DNA from: Microbulbifer sediminum
Lineage (GTDB): Bacteria; Pseudomonadota; Gammaproteobacteria; Pseudomonadales; Cellvibrionaceae
Length of the DNA: 64,000 nucleotides
NCBI RefSeq assembly: GCF_021729035.1
Contig: NZ_JAJSAP010000009.1
Span: 39,877 to 103,876 of the forward strand
Reading direction: 5' to 3'
Under the pieces are notes generated by a model. It was not told where the DNA came from. It made no database searches and saw only the letters and a program-made list of their open reading frames with translations. The translations under genes and the position numbers were made by a program. Each line of letters begins with the position of its first letter. Position 1 is the stretch's first letter. Positions 1 through 9,096 of this stretch are shown here, one piece after another.

Positions 1-107
1 GCGCGCAGCGCCGGAGACCAGCGAGCCCGAAGGGCGAAGCTAATCCTCTGGGGCAAGCCCGCAACGCGGGCTTGTTGAACTCCCCGCACCTCCAATCCGA
101 AAGACCA
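1..107. repeat. Direct repeat unit, copy 1
   Basis: About 107 bp that recur almost exactly at 184-289 (offset 183 bp, few mismatches). The unit contains a small GCCC-GAA-GGGC hairpin and a stronger AAGCCCGC-AAC-GCGGGCTT hairpin at about 54-74. Its outer ends are near-complementary: GGAGGCGCG, visible in copy 2, against CGCACCTCC, so a transcript could close into a compact fold of about 100 nt. The left edge of copy 1 lies at or beyond the window start. It is not a recognisable tRNA. It could be a repeat-family element or a small structured RNA. Confidence 0.6.
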
Positions 108-108
108 G

Positions 109-142
109 CTCTACCCAGCCAGGGTGGCCTTTTTGGTATTTA
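109..142 (+). terminator. Possible terminator between the repeat units
   Basis: CTACCC-AGCCA-GGGTGG can form a short stem with a wobble pair, followed by CCTTTTTGG. It would terminate plus-strand transcription entering from left of the window, possibly the transcript carrying repeat copy 1. The stem is weak, so the call is tentative. Confidence 0.35.
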
Positions 143-183
143 ACCGCCGCCGAGGTTTCCGTTAGGCCTCGTTCGAGCCGGAG

Positions 184-289
184 GCGCGCAGCGCCGGAGA
201 CCAGCGAGCCCGAAGGGCGAAGCTAATCCTCTGGGGCAAGCCCGCAACGCGGGCTTGTTGGACTCCCCGCATCTCCATCCGAAAGACCA
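184..289. repeat. Direct repeat unit, copy 2
   Basis: Second copy of the unit at 1-107, ending only about 10 bp beyond the stop codon of the minus-strand phosphatase gene. Its GCCCGC-AAC-GCGGGC hairpin could also act as that gene's transcript end. The unit starts a few bases further left with GGAG (180-183), which pairs with the CTCC near its right end. Confidence 0.6.
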
Positions 290-298
290 ACGCCCGGC

Positions 299-1993
299 TC
301 ACACCAGGCTGTGCACCACGCTGTGGCTCCCCGCCTCGCTGAATTCGGTGCTGTCGATATTGTCGATGAAGTGCCAGTCCGCCTGCACCTGCTCCCGGTT
401 GAATGTCAGCGCCATAAAGCCGCGCTGGTGCAGGTTGCAGTACTGCAGGTCATCGATCAGGACCGACATACCCCGGGCCAATTCCGCCGCGGATTTTTCG
501 TCCAGCTTCAGGTAGCTCTCCATCCCCGGCGAAGTAACGCTGGGTGTGGCGAACTCCAGGCCCACCAGCTTGCCACTATCGTCGGTCAGGTGATTGCACC
601 ACGCATTGTGGGTATCCCCCGCCACCACCACCAGGTTCTTGCTCTGCGCCGCCACATGGCGGTAAAGCGCCTCGCGCTCCACCGCGTAGCCATCCCAGGC
701 ATCCAGGTTGTAGGGCACCACCTGCGCCAGGCGCGCGCGCTGAGCCTCGGTCAACGGCTGGCCCTGCAGGCTGGCGGCCTTCAGCTGCACCAGCTCCGGG
801 GTAGGGTCTTCCTTTTTACCCTGGCTATAGAAGCTCATCATGACTTCAGCCGGCAGGTGCATCTTGCCCATCAACACCTGCTGGCCCAGCAGCTGCCAGT
901 GGCCTTTGGCCTGTGCCAGTGTCTCGGCCAGCCAGTTGCGCTGGGTGGGGCCGAGCAGGGTGCGGTCCGGGTTCGCCAGTGCGGCACCGAAGGCACGCCC
1001 GTCAAAGCTGCCGTCCTCGCCCAGGTAGCCGGCGAAATCCAGCTGCTGGTCGCGGCCGATCACGCGGGTATCCAGCATGTGCAGGTCCAGCAGGTCGCCG
1101 AACTGGAAGCTGCGGTAAATCTGCGGTTTGCTCTCGCCCATGGGCGGGCGGATCGGCAGCCACTCGTAATAGGCCTGGATGGCCGCGGCGCGGCGCTCGA
1201 AGAAGTCGCCCTCTTCCGCGCTGTGGTTCTCCGCCCCTTCTTTCCAGGTATCGTTGGCCACCTCGTGGTCGTCCCACACGGCGATAAACGGCGCAGCCGC
1301 GTGCAGCGCCTGCAACCCGGCATCGGTGCGGTAGAGGGCATAGCGCTTGCGGTAATCCGCCAGGTTAAGGATCTCGCCGCTGTTGTCAGCCGGCAGCGCG
1401 CGGCCAATCTCCGCAGAGCGCTCGGTGGCATAGCCGTCGGCCGCATACTCGTAGATGTAATCCCCCAGGTGCAGGACCGCATCCCAGTCTTCCCGCTGCG
1501 CCGCCAGGGCGTACGCATTGAAATAACCGGCGGGGTAATTGGAGCAGGAGAACACTGCCAGTTTCACCTGCTCCACGCTGCCGGTGGGCAGGGTTTTGGT
1601 GCGGCCCACCGGGCTCTGCTCACTGGCGCCGACAAACCGGTAATAGTAGCGGGTATCCGGCTCCAGTCCCTGCACATCGATCTTGACGGTGTAATCGCGT
1701 CGCGGACCGGTCTCCACGCTACCCCGGCGCAGCACATCGGTGAAATCGTTGTCCCTGGCCAGTTCCCAGGTGACCTTGACCGGATCCTGCGCGCCGTGGC
1801 CTGTTGCTGGTACGGCGCGGGTCCACAGGATCACCGCGTCCTGCAGCGGGTCACCACTGGCCACTCCGTGCGGGAAGCTGGCCTCTGAGGGCAGCTCTGG
1901 CCGGGTCATGGCCTGCAGGGGAGTGGATACCAGCACGCCGCCACTGGCGGCGAGCGCGGCTTTGATAAAATTGCGTCTAGTCAGTCTGCTCAC
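299..1993 (-). CDS. phoD: Alkaline phosphatase D family protein (PhoD-like), Tat-exported
   Basis: The 564-residue protein is a metallophosphoesterase of the PhoD family, which releases phosphate from phosphomonoesters and diesters outside the cytoplasm. Residues 1-28 form a twin-arginine signal (RRNFIK followed by a hydrophobic stretch and a cleavage-like TPLQA). An N-terminal PhoD beta domain spans about 38-135. The catalytic domain shows FSCSN (148-152), LGDYIYEY (176-183), WDDHE (240-244) and GDTHN (459-463), the usual metal-binding blocks. It is divergent from the MORN/C13 lipoprotein gene on its right. No Pho box was identified. Length and motifs are normal for the family, so the gene looks intact. 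Confidence 0.93.
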   Translation of the reverse strand: MSRLTRRNFIKAALAASGGVLVSTPLQAMTRPELPSEASFPHGVASGDPLQDAVILWTRAVPATGHGAQDPVKVTWELARDNDFTDVLRRGSVETGPRRDYTVKIDVQGLEPDTRYYYRFVGASEQSPVGRTKTLPTGSVEQVKLAVFSCSNYPAGYFNAYALAAQREDWDAVLHLGDYIYEYAADGYATERSAEIGRALPADNSGEILNLADYRKRYALYRTDAGLQALHAAAPFIAVWDDHEVANDTWKEGAENHSAEEGDFFERRAAAIQAYYEWLPIRPPMGESKPQIYRSFQFGDLLDLHMLDTRVIGRDQQLDFAGYLGEDGSFDGRAFGAALANPDRTLLGPTQRNWLAETLAQAKGHWQLLGQQVLMGKMHLPAEVMMSFYSQGKKEDPTPELVQLKAASLQGQPLTEAQRARLAQVVPYNLDAWDGYAVEREALYRHVAAQSKNLVVVAGDTHNAWCNHLTDDSGKLVGLEFATPSVTSPGMESYLKLDEKSAAELARGMSVLIDDLQYCNLHQRGFMALTFNREQVQADWHFIDNIDSTEFSEAGSHSVVHSLV

Positions 1994-2129
1994 GGCTGCC
2001 CTCTTCTGGTTATTGGTTGTGGCTAGCTACCCTATTCGCCAAGTATGACAGCCCCGCTAAAGTCCCGTGAAGCGAGGTGCCGGCCTTTTTGTTAGTCTGG
2101 CTCCAGAAGTCCGCAATCTGGATCCAGCC

Positions 2130-3632
2130 ATGAAACCCCTCGCATTCCTCTCCCCACTGTCCCTGCCCACCCTGGTGCTGGTCCTTACCGGCTGCGGGCC
2201 GGAACAGTTCGGCGGCGGGACCGCCCTGCCGGACGGCGCCGTCTATTCCGGAAATATGGAAAACGGCCTGTTCCACGGCCAGGGGGAACTCAACTGGCCG
2301 GACGGCCGCCACTACCAGGGCACGTTCAGCCTGGGCCAGATGAGCGGCCAGGGGCGAATGGTGTTCGCGGATGGCTGCATCTATGAGGGAGAGTTCCGGG
2401 AGGGCGATTTCCATGGCAGTGGCCACTACGCTTGCGGCGATGCGGTGTGGGAAGGCGAGTTCCGGCAGGGAGAGCTGGTAAAGGGCTCGGTGTCATCGGC
2501 CAGCGGCGACACCTACGAGGGCGAGTTCCAGGATTTCACCCCTCACGGCCAGGGGCACCGCACCACGGCCGATGGTGCTGACTACGAGGGCACCTTTGAA
2601 TACGGCTATATGGTGCAGGGCAACTACCGGGATGAAGCGGGTTACCGCTACGAGGGCGAGTTTCAATACACCTACTATAACGGCGAGGGCGAGCTGACCC
2701 GGCCGGACGGCACCATCATCCGCGCCAACTTCGAATACGGCGAGGCCAATGGCGAGGGCGTGCGCATCCGCGAGGGTGACGAGGGCCAGCGACTTGAAGA
2801 ACAGGGTTATTTTGTCTCCGGCCGTTACTACCCCAGTAAACAGGCCTGGCAACAGAGCTCCCGCCAGCAGGCCGCGGCGATGGAATCCCGCCTGTATTCC
2901 GAAGCGGAGCGCCTGCAGGCCGCCCACGCCGCGCTGGCCCCACAGCGGCCCGGCGTGCGTGACATCTACACGCTGGTGGTGGGCGGCGACGGTACCGAGG
3001 GTGTGTTCGCCCGCGAGGTGGACTGGGTCGCAGGGCGGCTGGCCACCGTGTTCGATATTGAAGGCCGCCACCTGCGCCTCACCAACGGAGGCGGCGGTGA
3101 GCTGCCCATGGCCACCCGTACCAGTATCCGCAGTAGCCTGGAAAAACTGGATTCAATCCTCGATCCCCAGGAGGACCTGCTGCTGGTGCATTTTGTCAGC
3201 CACGGGGACGAAAACGGGGACCTGGTGCTGGCTGAGCACAACCTGTCATTGAACGACCTCTCCGTCGCGGACGGCAGCAAATGGCTGGACGGGCTCGAGG
3301 CGGAGTACCAGTGGGTAATCGTTTCCGCGTGCTACTCCGGCCAGTGGCAAGAGGCCCTGGCCGGGCCCAACCGCGTGGTATTCACGTCCGCCGCCGCCGA
3401 CCGCACCTCGTTCGGGTGCAGCGACGATTCCGAGCGCACCTGGTTCAGCGCGGCATTGTACGGCGACGCACTGGCAGTGGGGCCCCACGATCCCGCCGCC
3501 TGGTTCGCGGCGGCGAACCGGCGGGTTACTGAAATGGAAAAGGAACAGGGAATCACCGGGGATGAGCACTCGATGCCGCAGCATTCCATCGGCGAGCGGT
3601 TCCTGCAGTGGTGGCAAGCGCAGGCCAGGTGA
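2130..3632 (+). CDS. MORN-repeat lipoprotein with C13 (legumain-like) cysteine protease domain
   Basis: The ATG at 2130 is chosen because it begins a lipoprotein signal whose lipobox LTGC puts the lipidated cysteine at residue 22; an in-frame start at 2067 would bury it. Residues about 35-235 are a run of MORN repeats (YEGEF, HGQGE and similar cores), which often sit at membranes or scaffold other proteins. The C-terminal half matches peptidase family C13: HFVSHGDENG gives His358 and IVSACYSG gives Cys401, the expected catalytic dyad. Such proteins may process envelope substrates; the substrate here is unknown. The gene stands alone, divergent from phoD. Confidence 0.85.
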   Translation: MKPLAFLSPLSLPTLVLVLTGCGPEQFGGGTALPDGAVYSGNMENGLFHGQGELNWPDGRHYQGTFSLGQMSGQGRMVFADGCIYEGEFREGDFHGSGHYACGDAVWEGEFRQGELVKGSVSSASGDTYEGEFQDFTPHGQGHRTTADGADYEGTFEYGYMVQGNYRDEAGYRYEGEFQYTYYNGEGELTRPDGTIIRANFEYGEANGEGVRIREGDEGQRLEEQGYFVSGRYYPSKQAWQQSSRQQAAAMESRLYSEAERLQAAHAALAPQRPGVRDIYTLVVGGDGTEGVFAREVDWVAGRLATVFDIEGRHLRLTNGGGGELPMATRTSIRSSLEKLDSILDPQEDLLLVHFVSHGDENGDLVLAEHNLSLNDLSVADGSKWLDGLEAEYQWVIVSACYSGQWQEALAGPNRVVFTSAAADRTSFGCSDDSERTWFSAALYGDALAVGPHDPAAWFAAANRRVTEMEKEQGITGDEHSMPQHSIGERFLQWWQAQAR

Positions 3633-3654
3633 GCTTGCACCGGCCTTCATCCAC

Positions 3655-4209
3655 TCAGGGCACTGTGTGCTCAGCGGCCAAAAGGCCGCTGTAGGAAACC
3701 AGGGAGCCGAGCACAGGCAGGGAAAACTCCACATGAAAGCGATACTTCCCTGCTTCAACGAGCTTGTAAGCCCGGGATTCGGGAACAAGCCAGCGCGGGA
3801 TCGGCAGCCCCATGAATTTCACTTTGAGACAGCGCCAGAACCAACCGCCATCGATAATATCCACCGTCAACTGCATGGAGAGCGGCCCGGTTTCCTCAAT
3901 CCAGTAGCCGTTCCCGATTTTTCCCACCGGCCTGAAAAGGGAGTGGACCCGGTTCGTTTCATTAAAACTGCGGTGCCAGTACAGGCCATCAGCACCGTGT
4001 GAAATATCGACGGCCAGCCTGTGGGAACCCGGTTCCGGCAAGCGCATTTTCTTCGCAAGGCGCCGGCCAATCACGCCGGCAAGCCCGCTACCGCGGGACA
4101 GCGTCACGTCACCAACAAGCCTCCCACCATTGGTATGCAACTGCTGGAGAGTTGGATGCAGGTCAGCGAAGTGGTATCCAAACCAGTCTTTCACTATGGT
4201 GCTGGTCAT
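3655..4209 (-). CDS. DUF4166 domain-containing protein
   Basis: The 184-residue product matches the DUF4166 pattern throughout: LHPTLQQLH near the start, a GDVTLSRGSG-type glycine turn, WHRSF in the middle, LPIPRWLVP, and a terminal PVLGSLVSYSG block. The family is sometimes fused to saccharopine dehydrogenase-like Rossmann proteins, but its reaction is unknown. The start at 4209 is preferred over the longer frame opening at 4359 because GGAG lies just upstream and the family homology begins there. It is divergent from mtgA and converges on the MORN/C13 gene. Confidence 0.75.
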   Translation of the reverse strand: MTSTIVKDWFGYHFADLHPTLQQLHTNGGRLVGDVTLSRGSGLAGVIGRRLAKKMRLPEPGSHRLAVDISHGADGLYWHRSFNETNRVHSLFRPVGKIGNGYWIEETGPLSMQLTVDIIDGGWFWRCLKVKFMGLPIPRWLVPESRAYKLVEAGKYRFHVEFSLPVLGSLVSYSGLLAAEHTVP

Positions 4210-4364
4210 TGGGGCTCCGGGAGGCGCAATACAGTTATCTGCCTGCGCGTAGTTGATACCGTGATTCTCTCGGATGCTGCCAGCGGAGTAAACTGGAAAG
4301 ACGGAACCCTGGGTGTTCCGGGAGGTCCCAGTAAGTTGACCGCGAGAACCTGTACCCAACCACT

Positions 4365-5045
4365 ATGACCCGACACCTGCAACGCACCGCCAAATATACC
4401 TTCTGGATCGGCAGCGGATTTGTAGCCGTGACCGTGTTGATGGTCCTGGCCCTGCGCTGGATTAATCCCGCTTCCTCGGCGGTTATCTCGGCCTGGGAGC
4501 GGGAGAGCGGACGGGTGGCAGCGCACCAGTGGCGATCGCTGGAACAGATTTCCCCCAACCTGCAGATGGCCGTGATCGCGGCGGAGGACCAGAAATTCCC
4601 GCACCACTTCGGCTTTGATTTTGCCTCCATGATGAAGGCCCTCAAGGAGGATCGCGGCCGTATCCGCGGTGCCAGCACCATTACCCAGCAGACCGCCAAG
4701 AACCTGTTCCTGTGGAACGGGCGCAGCTATGTGCGCAAGGCGCTGGAAGCCTGGTTCACCCTGCTGATGGAAATCCTCTGGCCCAAGGAGCGGATCCTGG
4801 AGGTCTACCTGAATATCGCCGAGTTCGGCGAGGGGGTTTACGGCGCCCAGGCGGCGGCAATGAATTTCTTCGGCGCCTCCGCCAGGAATATCAATCGCTG
4901 GCAGGCCGGGCGGCTTGCAGCAGTGCTGCCAAGCCCCAAACGGATGTCCGCACGCAACCCCTCAAGCTACGTGCGCAACCGCGCCTACACCATCGACCGG
5001 CAGGTGCGGCAGCTGGGCGGGACGGGTTACCTGGGACAGCTCTGA
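4365..5045 (+). CDS. mtgA: Monofunctional biosynthetic peptidoglycan transglycosylase
   Basis: The 226-residue GT51 enzyme polymerises lipid II glycan strands at the outer face of the inner membrane. A membrane anchor lies at about residues 11-33. The catalytic block AAEDQKFPHH places the essential glutamate at residue 74, followed by RGASTITQQTAKNLFLW and RKALEAWFTLLMEILWPKERILEVYLN-type motifs typical of MtgA. There is no transpeptidase domain, which separates it from bifunctional PBPs. Length matches E. coli MtgA closely. It is a single gene facing the convergent oxidoreductase gene. Confidence 0.95.
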   Translation: MTRHLQRTAKYTFWIGSGFVAVTVLMVLALRWINPASSAVISAWERESGRVAAHQWRSLEQISPNLQMAVIAAEDQKFPHHFGFDFASMMKALKEDRGRIRGASTITQQTAKNLFLWNGRSYVRKALEAWFTLLMEILWPKERILEVYLNIAEFGEGVYGAQAAAMNFFGASARNINRWQAGRLAAVLPSPKRMSARNPSSYVRNRAYTIDRQVRQLGGTGYLGQL

Positions 5046-5054
5046 GCAATAACC

Positions 5055-6089
5055 TTACTCACTCATCCCCACCTTCAGCACCACCTTGCCAACCGACTTA
5101 CCGCTGCGCAGGCACTCGATCGCTTCATGTGCTTCCTCGAAACAAAACTCGTGACCCACGTGAGGCGCCGGTAATCCCAGGCCTGCGCTGCCCTCCAGTA
5201 GCCGGTCGAACAGTGCCTGTTCCTGCCACAGCCAGATCAGGTTGAAGGCCATTACCGAGCGGTTGCTACTGATCATATCCATCACGTCGTAGCGCGGCCG
5301 CTTCAGGTACAGCCAGGCGGCCTTCAGCCAGTTGGGCCTGTCGCCCGGGGTAAACTCGGCGGCCCCGAACACCACCAGCCGTCCGGTGGGCGCCAGCGCC
5401 CTGAAGGACTGTTTCTGTATCTCACCGCCGATGCCGTCCAGCACCGCATGCAGCGGCCGGCCGGCCAGTTGCGCCTGCAGCTGCGCGCCGAAGTCGTCAC
5501 CGCGCACGATAATCTCGTGAAAACCCAGCCCCGCCAGGAATGCGCGCTTGCTGTCCGAGCTGACGGTGCCGATAGGTACGGCGCCCACCTGCTGCAGCAT
5601 GCGCATGGCCTGCAGGCCCACGCCGCCGGCGGCGCTGTGCACCAGCACCAGCTGGCCCGGTTGCACGGCGCCCAGGTCGGTCAACGCATAGAAGGCGGTA
5701 AGGCTCTGTACCGGGAAGGCGGCCCCCTCGGCGAACGACCAGCCCTCGGGCATCCGCCGGCAGTGCTGCGGCGGTACATCCACACTGGTGGCGTAGCCGC
5801 CGAAGCGGATGCAGCCGTAGACCCGGTCTCCCACGGCAAGGTCGGTCTCAGCCGCGGCACCCAATTCGCTCACTATCCCACTGAATTCCAGCCCCGGGAC
5901 AAAACTCCCCTCGGGTGTCGCCGAGTAGAGGCCGGTAAGCGCGAAGATGTCGGCGAAGTTCAGGCCCACGGCCTTCACCTCCACCCGGATTTTATCGGCG
6001 CCCAGAGGTTGCAGCGGTTCCTCCACCAGCTGCAGGTTACTGATGGCTCCGGCCTTGCGCGTGCGCCAGGCACGCCGGGATTGACTCAT
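5055..6089 (-). CDS. Quinone oxidoreductase / VAT-1-like zinc-independent MDR family protein
   Basis: A 344-residue medium-chain dehydrogenase/reductase. The N-terminal GroES-like domain (LNFADIFALTGLY, PGLEFSGIV) is followed by a Rossmann fold with AAGGVG at about 153-158 that binds NAD(P)H. The catalytic zinc ligands of true alcohol dehydrogenases are not evident, and the sequence resembles the synaptic-vesicle VAT-1/quinone reductase subgroup. The start at 6089 is preferred over the ORF opening at 6203 because a GGAAGG ribosome-binding site precedes it and the longer N-terminus looks like untranslated sequence. Substrate is unknown. It converges on mtgA. Confidence 0.85.
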   Translation of the reverse strand: MSQSRRAWRTRKAGAISNLQLVEEPLQPLGADKIRVEVKAVGLNFADIFALTGLYSATPEGSFVPGLEFSGIVSELGAAAETDLAVGDRVYGCIRFGGYATSVDVPPQHCRRMPEGWSFAEGAAFPVQSLTAFYALTDLGAVQPGQLVLVHSAAGGVGLQAMRMLQQVGAVPIGTVSSDSKRAFLAGLGFHEIIVRGDDFGAQLQAQLAGRPLHAVLDGIGGEIQKQSFRALAPTGRLVVFGAAEFTPGDRPNWLKAAWLYLKRPRYDVMDMISSNRSVMAFNLIWLWQEQALFDRLLEGSAGLGLPAPHVGHEFCFEEAHEAIECLRSGKSVGKVVLKVGMSE

Positions 6090-6293
6090 GAATACCAACC
6101 TTCCAATTCCGCGGTGAGAGAAATCAGGGTAACCGTATGGAGGTCTTGCGGCCAGAATCCAGGGTCGCTGCCAGCAGGAGTGACGCCACGATTGGTCGGT
6201 CATTGTGGCAGCCGGCCGCTTGCCGATCGTGACCGGTATGCGAGCCAGCTGCAGGGCAGGAGGAAATAACAGGAGGGCTGATAAACGGGACCG

Positions 6294-7070
6294 CTATTCT
6301 TCGGTGCTTTCCATGTCCGCTTCAGTTGCGGGCTCCGGGGCTTCGGCAGCCTCATCCACCGCTTCGATGCCGTCCGTGCTTCCCTGTTGTTCCATGGCCG
6401 CCTGCAGGAACACCCGCATCAGGTTATCCTTGAGTTGCTGTCGATGGGCGGCACGGAGTTTTTTCAGGTGCGCGGATTCACCTGGCACCCGCAGCCTCGG
6501 CAGCACCTCGCCGACAAACTCATCACCATCCCACGGCACCGTCGCCTCGCTGTCAAAACTGCTCCGGACCTTGATGAACTTATCCCGGTCGATAAACAGG
6601 TACACATTGGAAAAATAGCGCCCCCCGTTATTGGTCTCGAATTCGAATGAGGCCTTGAGTCCCTGCAACTGCCCATCACCGGAAGGAACCGTATGCGGCT
6701 CCACTTCGTGGGCACTGCGCGAGCGGTAATAGCCAAGTTCCGTCGCCCGGTCTATCTCGGCAAATACCCGCTCCATCTCCTGCTCCAGCAGGGGACCGGT
6801 ATCTTTCCAGTCGAAGTGGTTGACCGGATAGATGAACAAGTCCAGGTTGTCGGAAGGATACTGCTTGTTAACGTAGTCGTAGAGCACGCCGAGCATCGGC
6901 TCGTCAAAGACTTCGGTATCAGTCTGGACAAAGTGCTCGGTCTCGGCAGGTGCCACCTCCGTCGCCGTGTAATCGGTGGCATCCGCAGGCCTCGCAGGCT
7001 GGCGAGAATCGACAGAGGCACAGGCGGCAATGGCCGCTGTGCAGAGCAGGAGGAAGGGTTTCCTGAGCAT
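6294..7070 (-). CDS. Predicted lipoprotein of unknown function
   Basis: The 258-residue product begins with a lipoprotein signal, with lipobox IAAC and Cys17. The start at 7070 is chosen because GGAG sits 9 nt upstream; a weaker in-frame ATG lies at 7097. The mature part is acidic, with a mixed alpha/beta centre (about 50-200) that includes VYLFIDRDKFIKVR. Its last 40 residues are rich in Glu, Ala and Pro. No family is recognised. It is divergent from the FAN1 operon, and the LexA box at 7313 lies between them, about 240 bp from this start. Confidence 0.65.
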   Translation of the reverse strand: MLRKPFLLLCTAAIAACASVDSRQPARPADATDYTATEVAPAETEHFVQTDTEVFDEPMLGVLYDYVNKQYPSDNLDLFIYPVNHFDWKDTGPLLEQEMERVFAEIDRATELGYYRSRSAHEVEPHTVPSGDGQLQGLKASFEFETNNGGRYFSNVYLFIDRDKFIKVRSSFDSEATVPWDGDEFVGEVLPRLRVPGESAHLKKLRAAHRQQLKDNLMRVFLQAAMEQQGSTDGIEAVDEAAEAPEPATEADMESTEE

Positions 7071-7422
7071 CACAGGGTTCTCCAGGGTTGCGGTCATTAT
7101 TGATCTTTTCGTGCACGACCACATACCGGCGACGGCAGCTGGAAAAGTCACGGCCAGCAGGAACCGGCCCGAACTTGCGATTCCGTCATACCACAATACC
7201 GGCTTTACTCGCATCCGCACAAGCAGCAGCCCGTGGGAAAATTTCGAACTCGGTCGCAATGGCTGCCCTGGCCAGCCGGTCGTGCCCGGGGTTTGTCGTC
7301 GCTGGCGCCATGCTGTATAACCATACAGCTCCCGTGCGGTTGCCGGTCAGCTGCCCCAGCCGACCTCACCCGCTTCTGCAACACCACCGCTGGCAACGAT
7401 CCCTGAGCAATCTGCAGGCCCC
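7071..7422. other. Intergenic region with SOS box
   Basis: A 352-bp gap between divergent genes (lipoprotein to the left, FAN1-like nuclease to the right). The only clear signal is the LexA box at 7313-7328. No credible ORF or RNA gene was seen in the rest. Confidence 0.6.
7313..7328. promoter_or_regulatory. LexA-binding SOS box
   Basis: CTGTATAACCATACAG fits the gammaproteobacterial LexA consensus CTGT-N8-ACAG exactly, with symmetric CTGTAT/ATACAG arms. It lies 95 bp upstream of the FAN1-like gene that opens a DNA-repair operon. This position and the operon's content support SOS induction. The box itself is directly visible; binding is inferred. Confidence 0.8.
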
Positions 7423-9096
7423 ATGAGCGAACCCGTCGAACTGGCACCGGACTACTACCTCAGCAACTTCCGCGCCCTGGTGGATTTTGTGATGGCGCGG
7501 TATGAGAGGCTGCTGTCGGAAGGGGAGCGAAGCTTTTACCGGGATTTCTGCGCGCTGGCAGTCGACAGCCAGCGGCTCTACGTGCGGCTGCTGTCACGCA
7601 AGGGGGTGCCATCCTCCCGCGGCGCCCTGTTCCGGCTGGGCAAGCTGGCCTATGCCGAGATCACCGACCTGCCCGGCGCCGCCGACCAGCTGGTGGAAGC
7701 CGGCCTGTTGTTGCGCGACCCGTCGCTGCCGCCTGAAGAGATACTGCCCCTGTTCACCAAGGCGGAGCTGCTGCAGGGCACCCCCAACGCCCTGCCAAAA
7801 GCCCTCAAACGCCCGGACCTGGAACAGGCCCTGCTGGAGCAGGAAGCCGAAACTCCGGTTTTGCGGGATGCGCTGCTCGCAAGGGAAACCCTGCTGGCGG
7901 TGCAGGCGGCGGAACATTTCGAGACCTTCAAGCTGTGCTTCTTCGGCAACCTGAACCAGGACCTCACCGACTATGTGCTACGGGACCTGGGGCTGTCCCG
8001 CTACGAGGCCTACCCGCTGGACCGGGAGCACCTGCCGTTCCGGGACCGGGCGCAGGTCGACCGGCACCTGCGCTATTACGAATGCCTGGCGCAGCTGGAG
8101 GAAACCCTGGAGGGGAGTGCCGATGACATTCTGGCACTGGCGGAACAGTTGCCTGATGGTATCGACGGCGATGCCACCCTGCACCGGCGGCTCGACCGCC
8201 TGCGCCTGACCCTGGCCCGGCAGCTGGAGCGGCTCGACGCCCTGGAGGCCGCCGACCAACTGTACCGACGTTGCAGCCGGCCACCGGCACGGGAGCGGCG
8301 CGCACGCATCGCGGTCAAGCGCGACGATATCGAATCCGGCCTGGCACTGTGCCGGGAAATCCTCGACACGCCCCACAACGAGGCCGAGCAGGTGTTCGCC
8401 GAGAGTTTCGGCTACCGCACCGCCAAAAAGGCCCGGCGCCTGGACGGCTGGGAAGCACCGGCCCGGCACCAGCCGCCCACGGACACCGTCACCCTGCCCC
8501 GGCTACCCGAACGGGTGGAGCTGCTGGCGGCGGCGCACCTGGAACAGGGCGCGACGGATCACCAGTGCTTCTGGGTGGAAAACACCCTGTTCAACGGGAT
8601 ACTGGGGCTCTACGTATGGGACATCCTCTTCAGCCCCGTGCCCGGAGCCTTCTTCAATCCCTTCCAGGTGGCGCCCAGCGACTTCCGCACCCCGGATTTT
8701 TACCCGCAGCGCCGGGCGGCGTTCGAACAGCGGCTGGCAGAGCTGGACACTGACACGCTGGCGGAGCGGGTGTGGCAGCAGTACCGGGCCAAATGGGGTA
8801 TCGCCAATCCCCTGGTGGGCTGGGAGGGCCTGCCGGAAGAATTGCTGGCACTGGCCCTGGAACGCATCCCCGCCGACCACTGGCGGGTGCTGTTCCGGCG
8901 CCTGCTGGGGGATATCTCCCACCACCGCAACGGCCTGCCGGACCTGGTACTGTTCCCGGCGGAAGGTGGTTACGAACTGGTGGAAGTGAAGGGCCCCGGC
9001 GACCGCCTGCAACAGAACCAGCAGCGCTGGCTCTCGTTCTTCGCCCGCCACCGGATCCCGCACCGGGTATTGCATGTGGAGTGGGCGCCGGCATGA
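7423..9096 (+). CDS. FAN1-like VRR-NUC domain nuclease
   Basis: The 557-residue protein resembles bacterial FAN1, a structure-specific nuclease acting on branched and cross-linked DNA. The C-terminal VRR-NUC domain carries GLPDLVLF and LVEVKGPGDRLQQNQ, giving Asp507, Glu521 and Lys523 as the PD-(D/E)XK metal and catalytic residues. The N-terminal two thirds are helical, as in Pseudomonas FAN1, and contain the DFCALAVDSQRLYVRLLSRKG-type region near the start. Its stop overlaps the next start (ATGA at 9093-9096), so it is translationally coupled to the helicase. The LexA box upstream suggests damage-induced expression. Confidence 0.9.
   Translation: MSEPVELAPDYYLSNFRALVDFVMARYERLLSEGERSFYRDFCALAVDSQRLYVRLLSRKGVPSSRGALFRLGKLAYAEITDLPGAADQLVEAGLLLRDPSLPPEEILPLFTKAELLQGTPNALPKALKRPDLEQALLEQEAETPVLRDALLARETLLAVQAAEHFETFKLCFFGNLNQDLTDYVLRDLGLSRYEAYPLDREHLPFRDRAQVDRHLRYYECLAQLEETLEGSADDILALAEQLPDGIDGDATLHRRLDRLRLTLARQLERLDALEAADQLYRRCSRPPARERRARIAVKRDDIESGLALCREILDTPHNEAEQVFAESFGYRTAKKARRLDGWEAPARHQPPTDTVTLPRLPERVELLAAAHLEQGATDHQCFWVENTLFNGILGLYVWDILFSPVPGAFFNPFQVAPSDFRTPDFYPQRRAAFEQRLAELDTDTLAERVWQQYRAKWGIANPLVGWEGLPEELLALALERIPADHWRVLFRRLLGDISHHRNGLPDLVLFPAEGGYELVEVKGPGDRLQQNQQRWLSFFARHRIPHRVLHVEWAPA

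Noticed and set aside
311..1888. Long plus-strand ORF antisense to phoD
   Set aside because: GC-rich third positions keep the antisense frame open; no ribosome-binding site, no domain, and phoD on the other strand is unambiguous.
8772..9092. Upstream extension of the helicase ORF
   Set aside because: It overlaps the FAN1-like gene in another frame; ATGA coupling at 9093 and the domain start there define the gene.
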